A stretch of DNA of 64,000 nt. Source: Mycolicibacterium sp. J2 (lineage in GTDB: Bacteria > Actinomycetota > Actinomycetes > Mycobacteriales > Mycobacteriaceae). Each line of letters opens with the position of its first letter. Positions within the stretch are counted from its first letter, which is position 1. The notes beneath the pieces were generated by a model that saw only the letters and a program-made list of their open reading frames with translations, made no database searches and was not told where the DNA came from. The stretch covers positions 1 through 64,000 of the forward strand of contig NZ_JAPFPY010000019.1 of assembly GCF_026240945.1 (NCBI RefSeq). The letters are read 5' to 3'. A program made the translations under genes and the position numbers. Positions 15,439 through 23,688 of this stretch are shown one piece after another.

Positions 15439-17622
15439 TCATGACCCACCGCCCGCAAGCACCGCCACCACTTTGCCGGGGCCAAGCACGTTGGCCTTCC
15501 CGCCGCCTTTGGCTGGCGCGCGCTCGGCCAGCTCGCGACCGTCCAGTAGCCGCTTCACCGCGTCGAGCACGGTCTGTTTGCGACCGCCCACAGCGGCGTG
15601 CAACGTCGAACGCGTCAGTGCCCAGGGGCGGCGTCCGATCTCGGCCAAGATGGCGATTTCAATATCGCTGCGCGACCCGTTCGATCCGTTCTGCGGAGCG
15701 CTCACCGCCCATCGCGCATCACTCCATGCCACGAGATCGGGATTCGGGTCGCGATCGAGGTGCCAATCGATATTCCACCGGTGCCCACCACCGCGCCGCG
15801 TCGAGAACTCCACTTCGATTCGGTAATCGTTGGTCGCCAGATCCGGTGGTGTCCGATGCCGTTGCAGAGCCCATGTGTCGGCCCACTGACCGACCCCAGC
15901 CATCGAGATATGGTCCAGGTCCAATCCGTCCCCAGCGCCCTTTTTGAAGTGATCACCGATGATCAGCGCCGCGCCCGGTTCGATCAGTTCCCGCAGTGCG
16001 GCCAGCATCGGGCCGCGCGCGTACAGGTTGGCCGCTTCCACACTGGCCGGGTGATAGGCATAGAGAGGATCCAGAATCACCAGCACCGGTTGCAACCGAT
16101 CCAGATGGCGCGCGATACCGTCGCGCAGCTCGGCGCTGGTCAGTTCATCGGTGTCGAACTCCGCGACCATCGACAGGTCGGCCAGGTCGTCGGGACCGAT
16201 ACCGTAACGTTTGGCGATCACCTGGTGACGGTTGGCGAATCCATCGCGCCCACCTTCGCCGCACAGATAGAGCACCGGGCCGGGGGTGGGCACGTCGAAC
16301 TGTCCGAGAAACGGCACCCCTGAGGCCACCGCCAGCGCGAGTGCTTGCAGGTTCCACGTCTTGAAGGTCTTCTTCTCCCCGGCCAGCACGCCCGCTGAGC
16401 GCTGCGGCCACACGCCGCGCACAAGCCAGCGCATCGGCTCTACCGGCGCGCCCAGCTCGGCGGCGCTGACGCCGCTGAACCGGGCACGCACGGCGGCGCT
16501 GGCAGCGGTGGCGCTTCGATCACCACCACAGGGCTCAGAATCGGTTTCCGATGGCAGATCCGATCCGGCGATCAAGCGCAAAGCCGGCCGCAGGTCGATT
16601 CCGTCGCGCGAGTCCGTGCCATATTCGCGGTCCGCTTCGGCGCGCAACTGTGCAAAACTGCGACTGTTGGCCGATCCGACCGCATTGGCCACCAGACGCG
16701 CATACTCGCCAACTCCGATATGAGCGTCGAAGTCCTCCCCGCGCAATCGATAGGATTCCGCTGCCGCCCTTTTGATTTCGTTTACGGCGCGATCAAACGG
16801 ATAGAACCCGATCCGTGCCTCGCCAGCGGCTATCCGGAGCGCGTCCCGCGCCCCGTCGCGAGTCCTCGTGCGGCGTTCGGACACGCTAGCCGCCAGGTGG
16901 GCTAGCGCCTTAGGTCGGGCGTTGCTCTTGGCAGTGCGGGCGCAGAACGCGGCTACCTGCTCGTCGGTGACCGCCGCTGCGGCCACACCACCCGCCCTGG
17001 TGGTCAAGTACCCGCGGCCCTGTTCGGGTAATTCGGGGATCTCACCGACCGATTGCCAGACGTATCCGCCACCGTTCGCGGCGTTCGGATGCGGTGACGG
17101 TTGGGCCATAATCACCGCGTTACCGGAACGAACCTCGCCCACTTCGGTCCCGTCAGCCAGCGTCACCGCTGAGTTGGTGAAGACCTCCGCGCTGGCGAAA
17201 ACGTAATGCCCGCGCTCTGACCGACCGTTACGTGACGACTGAAACAAGCCCTTGCGCAGCCACGCCAGCTCGTCGGGTACCGCGTCGACGTCGAGGTCAA
17301 TCACCACCAGCAGCGATGGCCCGGCGTGAATGGCGATTCCCGGTGCTTGGTCTGTTCCCCAATAGAATTCGATGTCGTCGGGGTCTCTGGTGGACTTGTG
17401 CGGCCAGTCCAAGCCAACTACCGAGCCGGGATGCTTCCCCGCGGCCACCGGCAGCACGTACAGCCCCACGGCGGCGTATGCCAGGGCGGCATCGAATGCC
17501 GACAGACCCGTTACGTCGGGAATCGACGGCATAGGCTGTGTCCCGCCGAATATCGGCGTGACGGGGACGCCTCCGAGTAGCAGAATTTGTTCACCGAATT
17601 TGTCGGTGTAGTGCTGTAGCAT
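15439..17622 (-). CDS. Primase-polymerase/helicase replication protein, 727 aa
   Basis: This is a two-part replication initiator. Residues about 40-215 are a bifunctional primase-polymerase (prim-pol) domain, with AALAYAAVGLYVLPVAAGKHP at the start and the metal-binding Asp109-x-Asp111 (VVIDLDVD). Residues about 400-600 are a RecA-like ATPase of the RepA/AAA_25 type with Walker A GEKKTFKT (415-422) and Walker B LVILDP (Asp518). The prim-pol would make primers at the origin and the helicase unwind it. The start at 17622 has only a weak ribosome binding site, and Met31 is a possible alternative. The gene lies immediately before the iteron cluster, which it probably binds. Confidence 0.9.
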   Translation of the reverse strand: MLQHYTDKFGEQILLLGGVPVTPIFGGTQPMPSIPDVTGLSAFDAALAYAAVGLYVLPVAAGKHPGSVVGLDWPHKSTRDPDDIEFYWGTDQAPGIAIHAGPSLLVVIDLDVDAVPDELAWLRKGLFQSSRNGRSERGHYVFASAEVFTNSAVTLADGTEVGEVRSGNAVIMAQPSPHPNAANGGGYVWQSVGEIPELPEQGRGYLTTRAGGVAAAAVTDEQVAAFCARTAKSNARPKALAHLAASVSERRTRTRDGARDALRIAAGEARIGFYPFDRAVNEIKRAAAESYRLRGEDFDAHIGVGEYARLVANAVGSANSRSFAQLRAEADREYGTDSRDGIDLRPALRLIAGSDLPSETDSEPCGGDRSATAASAAVRARFSGVSAAELGAPVEPMRWLVRGVWPQRSAGVLAGEKKTFKTWNLQALALAVASGVPFLGQFDVPTPGPVLYLCGEGGRDGFANRHQVIAKRYGIGPDDLADLSMVAEFDTDELTSAELRDGIARHLDRLQPVLVILDPLYAYHPASVEAANLYARGPMLAALRELIEPGAALIIGDHFKKGAGDGLDLDHISMAGVGQWADTWALQRHRTPPDLATNDYRIEVEFSTRRGGGHRWNIDWHLDRDPNPDLVAWSDARWAVSAPQNGSNGSRSDIEIAILAEIGRRPWALTRSTLHAAVGGRKQTVLDAVKRLLDGRELAERAPAKGGGKANVLGPGKVVAVLAGGGS

Positions 17623-17652
17623 TGGCCCTAGTTTCTGTGGCGGGAACTGCTG

Positions 17653-17681
17653 GCGGGTCGACCTAGGACAGGTCGGCCCGC
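17653..17681. promoter_or_regulatory. 12 bp inverted repeat upstream of the primase gene
   Basis: GCGGGTCGACCT (17653-17664) pairs with AGGTCGGCCCGC (17670-17681), with one T-G position and a loop of AGGAC. It sits about 30 bp before the primase start codon, in the leader of the gene. It may be an operator for the replication gene or an attenuating hairpin in its RNA. Confidence 0.45.
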
Positions 17682-17791
17682 CATTCCTTTGTGGTCAATT
17701 TACGCTCACCACAACATGATTGACGGATGGCTCGCTGGCTGCGCGCATACCTAGGCACCTGTCTATAGTTCCGAGAAATACCCACCAGTTT

Positions 17792-18433
17792 TCAATCAAT
17801 AACGTCGTCAGGATCAACGATTTCGCCGCCGGAAACTCCGTGCTTTTCGAGATGCAATCTCAGGCAGTAGTCGCAAACCGATAGAAGAACGATTTCACCG
17901 AATGACACCGGCAGGATGACCGGTTCCGACCACGCCGCGAGGTCACAGGAACCGTCGCCATACTGCAAATCGCAGATCTGATACTGGCGGGCGGTGACAA
18001 CCTGCTGACGCAGATCGCTCAACGTTTCGACCGGGGTGCGCTCGGACGGGAATCGAGCCACGAGCGCATAGGTTCGCAGATCGGGAATGGTTGCGACACC
18101 GGGCCGAGGTTCTTCCAAGTCACAGCTCAGCGAACTCGCTTTCCCGTCCACGGCACCAAACTGACGGTGGTACTCCGACATTGCCTGTTCTGCAACTGTT
18201 TTGAACTTGCGCAGTCGATCACCGTTGAAGGCGAGATGGAAAGCGATGTGTCGGCGACCGGGACCGTTACGGTAGTAGGCGTCCACCAGACCTCCCGCCC
18301 TTGCGATGCTGTCAGCGAACACGTCGGCGTCTTCGCCGGGCGAAGCACCCGAGACGATCTCAGACATGGCGTTCGGGAACGCTGCGATCAGATCCGCGAT
18401 CGAGCGTCTCGATTCTGAATGGCGGCCTTGCAT
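17792..18433 (-). CDS. Hypothetical satellite protein with zinc ribbon, 213 aa
   Basis: The product is not recognised. The first half is helical and charged (RSIADLIAAFPNAMSEIV), and the middle has RRHIAFHLAFNGDRLRKFKT. Near the C-terminus two Cys pairs, one around CDLQYGDGSCDL and one CDYCLRLHLEKHG, could bind zinc. The start at 18433 has a clear GAGAGGAACCCC ribosome binding site, while the longer frame upstream is shadow. It lies between the Xis-like gene and the primase gene on the same strand, so it may regulate or assist replication. Confidence 0.6.
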   Translation of the reverse strand: MQGRHSESRRSIADLIAAFPNAMSEIVSGASPGEDADVFADSIARAGGLVDAYYRNGPGRRHIAFHLAFNGDRLRKFKTVAEQAMSEYHRQFGAVDGKASSLSCDLEEPRPGVATIPDLRTYALVARFPSERTPVETLSDLRQQVVTARQYQICDLQYGDGSCDLAAWSEPVILPVSFGEIVLLSVCDYCLRLHLEKHGVSGGEIVDPDDVID

Positions 18434-18491
18434 TTGGGGTTCCTCTCGGAGTGGTCTCTGGGATGTTGAATGTTTGACGCGGTTTCGATAG

Positions 18492-18773
18492 TCAGCTCTG
18501 CACGACGCCCGAGAACCACCACCGCAGTAGCGCTCGGGGGCTGAAGTAGTACGCCTGTGATCGGCTGACGTATTCAAGAGAGCCGTTGGAAACCGCCTCA
18601 GCGATAGCGTATTTCGACACAGATATACTTTCGCAGTCACGCAGGTACTTGGCTGCGTTGTCCATCCCGCGAATCGATTGCACCACGGAGCGTGTCCGCA
18701 GTTCTGATTCGAGTTCATCGGAAAGCATTTTGGTCGCCGAGGACTTTTCGGCAGGGCGAACGTTAAGGGACAT
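18492..18773 (-). CDS. Small Xis/AlpA-like DNA-binding protein, 93 aa
   Basis: The C-terminal 60 residues look like a winged helix-turn-helix of the excisionase type: a helix YLRDCESISVSKYAIAEAVS, then SLEYVSRSQAYYF as the wing, then SPRALLRWW. The N-terminal third is polar. The ATG at 18773 follows AAAGGCAACCCACC, while the longer frame upstream is probably shadow. It is the first gene of the leftward block, opposite the rightward capsid operon, a typical place for an excisionase or master regulator. Which of the two it is cannot be told. Confidence 0.55.
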   Translation of the reverse strand: MSLNVRPAEKSSATKMLSDELESELRTRSVVQSIRGMDNAAKYLRDCESISVSKYAIAEAVSNGSLEYVSRSQAYYFSPRALLRWWFSGVVQS

Positions 18774-19246
18774 GGTGGGTTGCCTTTGTGACGATGCGGC
18801 CCGTTCAATAGAGACGCTGTCGGCCCGAGCCGAAGGCCATTGCCAGCTAATCCCATCCTGACAGACGCAGGCACACTTGTCTACGCCCAATTGACGGTTA
18901 GGCTAGCCCAAATACGCTGATAGGTAACAGATTACACTCATTTAGCAGCAAATCGAGATCGGTAATGAGTAGACCAACATCAGTCCGCAGTGGAATAGCG
19001 ATCCGAGCAGCTACACACCTTCATTCTCGATAGCCCGCCCGTGTCAACGTTGGTACCGGTGTCGAGACATCCGCCGCGACTTACGCGGCCTAGCGTACTC
19101 AGACCGATCCGGACTCAGCCAGATCGAGACGCTTTCAGACGCATGACATAGACAGACCAGGTCACGAAACACGCAGTGTTGCAACCATATTTGTCATTGA
19201 CACGCCTACACTGACGACATCCGCGATACAGACTGAGTGAGGCGAC
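18774..19246. promoter_or_regulatory. Divergent control region of the element, no gene seen
   Basis: These 473 bp separate the leftward replication block from the rightward structural genes. No open frame with a start signal and protein-like composition is visible on either strand. The stretch 18901-18913 (GGCTAGCCCAAAT) matches half of the palindrome at 22597-22616, so a shared regulator may bind here. A GAGGCGAC ribosome binding site precedes the capsid ATG. No typical repressor gene is found, which is odd for an integrated element. Confidence 0.5.
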
Positions 19247-20452
19247 ATGAACACCACTGCGACACCGGTAACCGACTTCGCAACCGTCAACGGCGTGCCT
19301 GTCTACCCCGTGTTCGGCGGTACGGCTGGCGGAGGTCAGTACGGCATCGTGCCGCAAGCAGATGCTCTCGTCACGCACACCGCTGATGGCGTAGACATCA
19401 ACTCGATCTGGGACACGTTCCGAGACGCGGTGTCCATTCTCAACACCGAACGCCTTCAGATCGCGGATCTGATCAGCTTTCGGACTTACGACGCCGCGAC
19501 CGCTATCGCTCAGAACTTCACGCCGCCGAACTTCACTCAGGCAACGGAATTCGGCGTGCCGCCCAGCGCAGGCACCCCGGCCGAGCCGCTCTTGCTGGGA
19601 TTCACTCTGAAAGACTGGAACCTGGCATCGCGGCTGAGCTGGCGCGCGCTTCGCTTCATGGATTCCCGCCAGGTCAACGGCATACTGAACTCAATTTTGG
19701 AAGCGGACATTCGAAACGTTACAGGTCAGGTTCTCTATCGTCTGTTCCACAACGGCGCGTGGAGCACCGATACTGCGGTGAAGTCGTTCCCGTTGTGGTC
19801 CAACGACGGAATTGCTAGCCCGCCGTCGTTCATGGGAACCGATTTCCCAACCAACACGAGCCACTACTGGGCCACACAAAATGCCACCCTGGACAGCGCT
19901 GACCTCGAAGACGCCTACCGTGCCTTGCGCGCAAAGGGTTATGGCGGCATCGACGGCCGATCTCAGATCATCGTGTTGTGCAACGAAGTCGACGCAGAGA
20001 AGATCGCGACATGGCGCGCGGGCGTCGAATCGCGCAGCGGTGGGCCGATTGCGAAATACGACTTCATCGCGAGCAAGAAAGCGCCGCCGTTCTGGACCTC
20101 TGAGGCCATCGTCGGCAAGGTCGCGCCTGACGACTACCACGGTCACGACATCCTCGGCACCTACGGTCACGGTTGGATCATGGCCAGTCCCGTTATCCCG
20201 GCCGGATACCTGGCAGTGGTGTCCACGGGCGGGCCGGGGTCGGAATTGAATCCGGTCGGACTGCGCGAGCTTCGCGGCTATGAGGGCCTGCTCACCATGC
20301 CCGGTAACTGGCGCGAATTCCCGTTGGTGGAATCGTTCTTTGTCCGATCAATGGGCACCGGCATTCGCCACCGGGGCGGGGCGGTGTGCTTGCAGGTGAC
20401 TGCATCGAGCACCTACACGCCGCCGACGAAGGCTCAGTTCGGCCTCGAGTAG
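19247..20452 (+). CDS. Major capsid protein-like, 401 aa
   Basis: The sequence resembles HK97-fold capsid proteins of actinobacterial phages. It has a long helical N-terminal part (NSIWDTFRDAVSILNTERLQ), a central part with IIVLCNEVDAEKIATW that resembles the A-domain strand and helix, and a C-terminal block SPVIPAGYLAVVSTGG, NPVGLRELRGYEGLL and GTGIRHRGGAVCLQVT. This last block recurs in capsid proteins of that group. It leads the rightward operon with a good ribosome binding site. There is no protease, portal or scaffold gene nearby. If the identification holds, the element makes its own, perhaps smaller, capsid. An unrelated structural role is possible. Confidence 0.68.
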   Translation: MNTTATPVTDFATVNGVPVYPVFGGTAGGGQYGIVPQADALVTHTADGVDINSIWDTFRDAVSILNTERLQIADLISFRTYDAATAIAQNFTPPNFTQATEFGVPPSAGTPAEPLLLGFTLKDWNLASRLSWRALRFMDSRQVNGILNSILEADIRNVTGQVLYRLFHNGAWSTDTAVKSFPLWSNDGIASPPSFMGTDFPTNTSHYWATQNATLDSADLEDAYRALRAKGYGGIDGRSQIIVLCNEVDAEKIATWRAGVESRSGGPIAKYDFIASKKAPPFWTSEAIVGKVAPDDYHGHDILGTYGHGWIMASPVIPAGYLAVVSTGGPGSELNPVGLRELRGYEGLLTMPGNWREFPLVESFFVRSMGTGIRHRGGAVCLQVTASSTYTPPTKAQFGLE

Positions 20453-20490
20453 CTCGCTGCGACTCCTGACCGAATTAGAAGGACACGACC

Positions 20491-20694
20491 ATGACCGAGA
20501 TTCCCACGTGGGTCGAGAACGCCCGGCGCGATGCCAAACGAGATCCGAGAGTGCAGACGTGCTCGGAGTTCGGTAAGCCAGCCGGTGACGTGTCGTGGCC
20601 GACGCCCGGCCGGTTCATTCCTAAGCCTCGGCCACACATGTCGGTTTCAGACACCGGGCCGCGCCCGGCTGTCGGTGGCCAATCGCGGGATTGA
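20491..20694 (+). CDS. Hypothetical small protein, 67 aa
   Basis: The product is not recognised. It starts MTEIPTWVENARRDAKRDPR, a charged helix, and continues as a Pro-rich, probably unstructured chain. A strong ribosome binding site AGAAGGA lies before the ATG. It lies 38 bp behind the capsid-like gene and just before the basic 80-residue protein. Its position suggests a head accessory or scaffold-like part. Confidence 0.6.
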   Translation: MTEIPTWVENARRDAKRDPRVQTCSEFGKPAGDVSWPTPGRFIPKPRPHMSVSDTGPRPAVGGQSRD

Positions 20695-20698
20695 TCTC

Positions 20699-20941
20699 AT
20701 GGCGAAACGCGTCTACAAGAGAAATGCAAAGGGGCAATTCGCATCCACGGCCAGCCGGTCAGCGCGGGTCAAGCGGGTGCTGCCAACCAAAGTCGTGGCG
20801 GGCTCGCGCCGGGTGCGTGTGGGCCGGGTCGGCCCCGGCGGTGAGTACGTGGGAATCCGTGCCGGGGCCGAATTCAAGCCGCGCAAAGGCAACGCTCGTT
20901 ACTACGTCGGCGTGAGCGCTGGTCGCAGACTCATTCGTTAG
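20699..20941 (+). CDS. Small basic protein of the capsid operon, 80 aa
   Basis: The product is very basic, with MAKRVYKRNAKGQFAS at the start, several Arg/Lys clusters, and an ending GVSAGRRLIR. The KGQFA motif is frequent in small phage head or neck proteins of actinobacteria. The ATG at 20699 lies 5 bp after the stop of the previous gene. The open frame is longer upstream but overlaps the 67-residue gene in another frame. It may bind DNA or the capsid. Confidence 0.6.
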   Translation: MAKRVYKRNAKGQFASTASRSARVKRVLPTKVVAGSRRVRVGRVGPGGEYVGIRAGAEFKPRKGNARYYVGVSAGRRLIR

Positions 20942-20948
20942 GAAACCG

Positions 20949-22436
20949 ATGGCAGACGTTTGGTATGTAGGTCGCTCGTCGTCATACATCATCACGTCGG
21001 CACAGTGGGCCGAGAACGGATTCTCCGCTGACACGGTGGCATGGTCAGCGGCGAACGGTTGGTCGCTGCCGCATAGCATCTTCTCGACCGGCCAACTCGC
21101 GCTTCTCGCCGCCAATCCGGCGTTCGTTCTCGGCCAGAATGGTCCACGCCGATTTCCGATCCCGACGCCCATTCCGCTAGAAGTCGCCAGCCTCGGATCG
21201 GCACACGCCTACTACGTCGCGATATCGGAACTCGTACGCGATTTCGGATCCGTGGACGGCCTAGCCGAGACGATCAACGCGTCTGCGGCACGAATCCCAC
21301 TCGCCAGCCGGATGCGGCCCGCAGCGAAAACCGTCTACCCGGCCAGCGATGTGGTTTCCTACACCGTCAGCGGCACCGATTCCGCGTACACGGGCCAGCG
21401 GCACTTTCACTTCTCCGACTCCGGCATTCAGAAGCGTTGGCGCTACAGCGGCGTGTGGTTCGACTACGCGAACAATCCGGTTAACCAGATCAGTGGCGCG
21501 ACCGAGCCCGGTGACTTCAACAACTCGACCAGTTACGAGGTCGAGTTCTACGCCACCGGAACCGATGTCACGCTGTGGATGCGCAGCGCAGCGCAATCGG
21601 ACTTCAAGGTGCTCGTGGACGACATGCCGCTGACGACCGGTTGGGATCTGACCTCGGCGGGCGTCTTCGATCACAATTACGCCCGAATCCAGTTCACAAC
21701 CGACCGTGTCCGCAAGATCCGTCTGCTTGCCAGCGGCTTTCTGTCGTTTACCGGAGTGCTGGTGCCCGCTGGTGGAGCGATCTGGGCCGCGCCGCCACGC
21801 TTTCGAGTTGCGATCACTGGTGACTCCTACGTGCAGGGCGGGCACTGGCTCGGTCCGATCGGTCACCTGATGGGCGGCGCGCTGTGCAACCAACTCGCGA
21901 TCCAAACGGGCTGGGAAGTGCTCAACCTAGGCCAGGGCGGAACGGGGTACGTCAACGACAGTGCGGGCGAGATCGGCAAGAGCGCGTACGGATCTGCGGC
22001 CCGACTGGCCGCACTCGCAGCGTTGCCGCCGATCGATTTGTTCATCGCTTTCGGTAGCGGGAATGACAGCGGTTACTCGACCGGTTCTGTCATTACCGCC
22101 GCCAATGCGTTCTGGAACGCCGTGCACACTGCGCGGCCGGATACGCCGATCGTTGTCGTCGGCGTCGAGTCCGGCTCACCGACCGGTTTCGATCCGTCAC
22201 TGATGAGCGCACTCAATACCGCGCTCATCGCTGCGGCACAGGCCAATCCAAACGTGGCCGGTGCGATCGACATGCGCACTGACCCGTGGTGGACGGGAGC
22301 CGGTAACGAGGGCTCACCCGAAGGCGACGGCAACGCCGATTTCTTCATGAGCGCCGACGAAGTACACCCCAGCCGCGCCGGTTACGAAAACCTGGCACTA
22401 CGCCTTGCCGACAAGCTGGCCGCGATCCGCGTCTGA
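20949..22436 (+). CDS. SGNH/GDSL hydrolase, probable virion or exported esterase, 495 aa
   Basis: The C-terminal 210 residues are an SGNH hydrolase with block I GDSY (Ser293), block II Gly in GQGGTGY, block III GSGND and block V DEVH (Asp470, His473). The catalytic triad is complete. The N-terminal 285 residues are beta-rich (HFHFSDSGIQKRWRYSG, YEVEFYATGTDVTLW) and look like a carbohydrate- or wall-binding domain. There is no signal peptide, which favours a virion-attached protein over a secreted one. As the last gene of the structural operon it may deacylate or cleave esters of the mycobacterial envelope during infection. Confidence 0.8.
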   Translation: MADVWYVGRSSSYIITSAQWAENGFSADTVAWSAANGWSLPHSIFSTGQLALLAANPAFVLGQNGPRRFPIPTPIPLEVASLGSAHAYYVAISELVRDFGSVDGLAETINASAARIPLASRMRPAAKTVYPASDVVSYTVSGTDSAYTGQRHFHFSDSGIQKRWRYSGVWFDYANNPVNQISGATEPGDFNNSTSYEVEFYATGTDVTLWMRSAAQSDFKVLVDDMPLTTGWDLTSAGVFDHNYARIQFTTDRVRKIRLLASGFLSFTGVLVPAGGAIWAAPPRFRVAITGDSYVQGGHWLGPIGHLMGGALCNQLAIQTGWEVLNLGQGGTGYVNDSAGEIGKSAYGSAARLAALAALPPIDLFIAFGSGNDSGYSTGSVITAANAFWNAVHTARPDTPIVVVGVESGSPTGFDPSLMSALNTALIAAAQANPNVAGAIDMRTDPWWTGAGNEGSPEGDGNADFFMSADEVHPSRAGYENLALRLADKLAAIRV

Positions 22437-22489
22437 CCGCCGCCAATGCGTGTGGTTGCGCATCGTGATCGCCAGCAAACGCCGCTAGG

Positions 22490-22508
22490 GTCTCCACTGG
22501 GTCTCCAC
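22490..22508. promoter_or_regulatory. Paired GTCTCCAC repeats, likely integrase arm sites (right)
   Basis: GTCTCCAC occurs at 22490-22497 and 22501-22508, 11 bp apart in direct orientation, matching the left pair at 9047-9065 in sequence, orientation and spacing. It lies about 140 bp inside attR. No coding sequence is seen in 22437-22649. Confidence 0.6.
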
Positions 22509-22596
22509 GCGACGGGAGATTCACCGGTAACTGAGGCAGATTGAGACAGGCGCAGGCGCACCCAGAATGTCCCAGAAAGGGCCATCTACCTGCACC

Positions 22597-22616
22597 GATT
22601 TGGGCTAGCCCAAATC
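22597..22616. promoter_or_regulatory. 20 bp perfect palindrome near attR
   Basis: GATTTGGGCTAGCCCAAATC is fully symmetrical. A half-copy, GGCTAGCCCAAAT, occurs at 18901-18913 in the divergent control region. It could be a regulator operator or an Xis/accessory-protein site. It lies 33 bp from the attR core. As a hairpin it lacks a T run. Confidence 0.5.
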
Positions 22617-22649
22617 ATCGCCGCAGGTCAGAAGTTAGCCGGGAACGTT

Positions 22650-22696
22650 CTCTTAATCAGCGGGTCCGGGGTTCGAAACCCTGACGGCGCACCACA
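22650..22696 (+). repeat. attR core, 47 bp direct repeat (tRNA-Lys 3' part)
   Basis: It is identical to 8920-8966. The bases before it (GGGAACGTT) do not continue the tRNA, so this is a fragment without D arm or 5' acceptor strand, not a second tRNA gene. It marks the right end of the element. Confidence 0.97.
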
Positions 22697-22699
22697 AAC

Positions 22700-22725
22700 A
22701 AAAGCCCTGCTTCGGCAGGGCTTTT
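22700..22725 (+). terminator. Original tRNA-Lys terminator (UUCG hairpin)
   Basis: AAAAGCCCTGC (22700-22710), a TTCG tetraloop and GCAGGGCTTTT (22715-22725) form an 11 bp stem ending in T residues. It is 4 bp beyond attR, so it belonged to the tRNA-Lys gene before insertion. It now sits between attR and the convergent CDF gene and may serve both directions, as the stem also ends in A/T on the other strand. Confidence 0.82.
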
Positions 22726-22729
22726 GTCG

Positions 22730-23356
22730 TTATGCGCAACACGCGTCGCCACGCCAGGCGTCGAGGCCCTCCTTGACCGCCACCGCCGCGATCACCAGAC
22801 CCGCGACGGGATCGGCCCAGAACCAACCCAGCAGGCTGTTGAGCACCAGCCCGGCGAGCACGACGCCCGACAGATAGGTGCACAGCAGGGTCTGCTTGGA
22901 ATCGGCGACCGCCGACCGGGAGCCCAATTCGCGGCCGGCCCGACGTTGCGCGTACGAGAGCACCGGCATGATCACCAAACTGACTGCCGCCAAGACGATC
23001 CCGACGGCGGAATGCTCGGGTCGATCCACACCCCACAGTGCCTGTACGGCGTCGACCGTCACGTAGGCAGCCAGCCCGAAGAACGACAGCGCGATGATGC
23101 GCAGCGCGGCCTTCTCGCGCGCCTCGGGATCAGGGGCGGCGAACTGCCATGCCACCGCGGCCGCCGAGGCGACCTCGATGACCGAGTCCAGCCCGAAGCC
23201 GATGAGCGCCGTGGACGATGCACGGGCGCCCTCGGCCATCGCAACGATGGCCTCCAGAACGTTGTAGGAGATGGTCGCGGCGACCAAGATCCGGATGCGA
23301 CGGGCCAGCAGCGCGCGACGCTCCCGTGTCGATGAGTCGATCACCCACAACCGCAT
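22730..23356 (-). CDS. CDF-type cation efflux membrane protein, 208 aa
   Basis: This is a transporter-like protein of the cation diffusion facilitator group with about five or six membrane helices. The segment SSTALIGFGLDSVIEVAS carries the Asp-containing transport motif of the family. A later helix has the loop with RSAVADSKQTLLCTYLSGVV, a second conserved metal-site region. There is no C-terminal cytoplasmic domain. It overlaps the upstream ArsR gene by 16 bp, so the two form one unit: the regulator senses a toxic metal, probably Cd or Pb (possibly Zn), and this protein exports it. The start at 23356 was placed where family similarity begins. Confidence 0.83.
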   Translation of the reverse strand: MRLWVIDSSTRERRALLARRIRILVAATISYNVLEAIVAMAEGARASSTALIGFGLDSVIEVASAAAVAWQFAAPDPEAREKAALRIIALSFFGLAAYVTVDAVQALWGVDRPEHSAVGIVLAAVSLVIMPVLSYAQRRAGRELGSRSAVADSKQTLLCTYLSGVVLAGLVLNSLLGWFWADPVAGLVIAAVAVKEGLDAWRGDACCA

Positions 23357-23679
23357 TCCCGGCCGTCCGGCCCGACGCAGGTGCACTCGGGATCGACGGC
23401 CAACACCAGTCCCATGAGGTCGTCGAGAGCGTGTGCGATGCGCGGGTCGGCCAGTTCGTAGCGCATGCGCTTGCCCTCCGGTACCGCCACCACCAGCCCG
23501 CATCCGCGCAGGCAGGCCAGATGGTTGGACAGGATCTGCCGCGTCACGCCGATCTGGTCGGCGAGGTCCGACGGATAACTCGGCGCGCGGCCGAGGCTGA
23601 GCAGAATCCGGGTGCGAGTGAAGTCGGCCAAGGCATGCCCGAAGCGGGCCAGCGCGGCGCTGTGAGTCAGGGTTTCCAC
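23341..23679 (-). CDS. ArsR/SmtB metal sensor, CmtR-like, 112 aa
   Basis: This is a winged-helix repressor released by metal. It resembles M. tuberculosis CmtR: the recognition helix region SNHLACLRGCGLV keeps both Cys56 and Cys60, which bind Cd/Pb in CmtR. The C-terminal tail is unusually Cys-rich (Cys99, Cys101, Cys109, Cys111) and can supply the third ligand. It starts at a GTG just beside a symmetrical operator and overlaps the exporter gene. The pair is likely autoregulated. The metal is inferred from the Cys pattern. Confidence 0.88.
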   Translation of the reverse strand: METLTHSAALARFGHALADFTRTRILLSLGRAPSYPSDLADQIGVTRQILSNHLACLRGCGLVVAVPEGKRMRYELADPRIAHALDDLMGLVLAVDPECTCVGPDGRECGCG

Positions 23680-23688
23680 CCCGATGAC

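Noticed and set aside
22650..22696. A second tRNA-Lys gene
   Set aside because: Only the 3' part is present; D arm and 5' acceptor strand are missing. It is attR.
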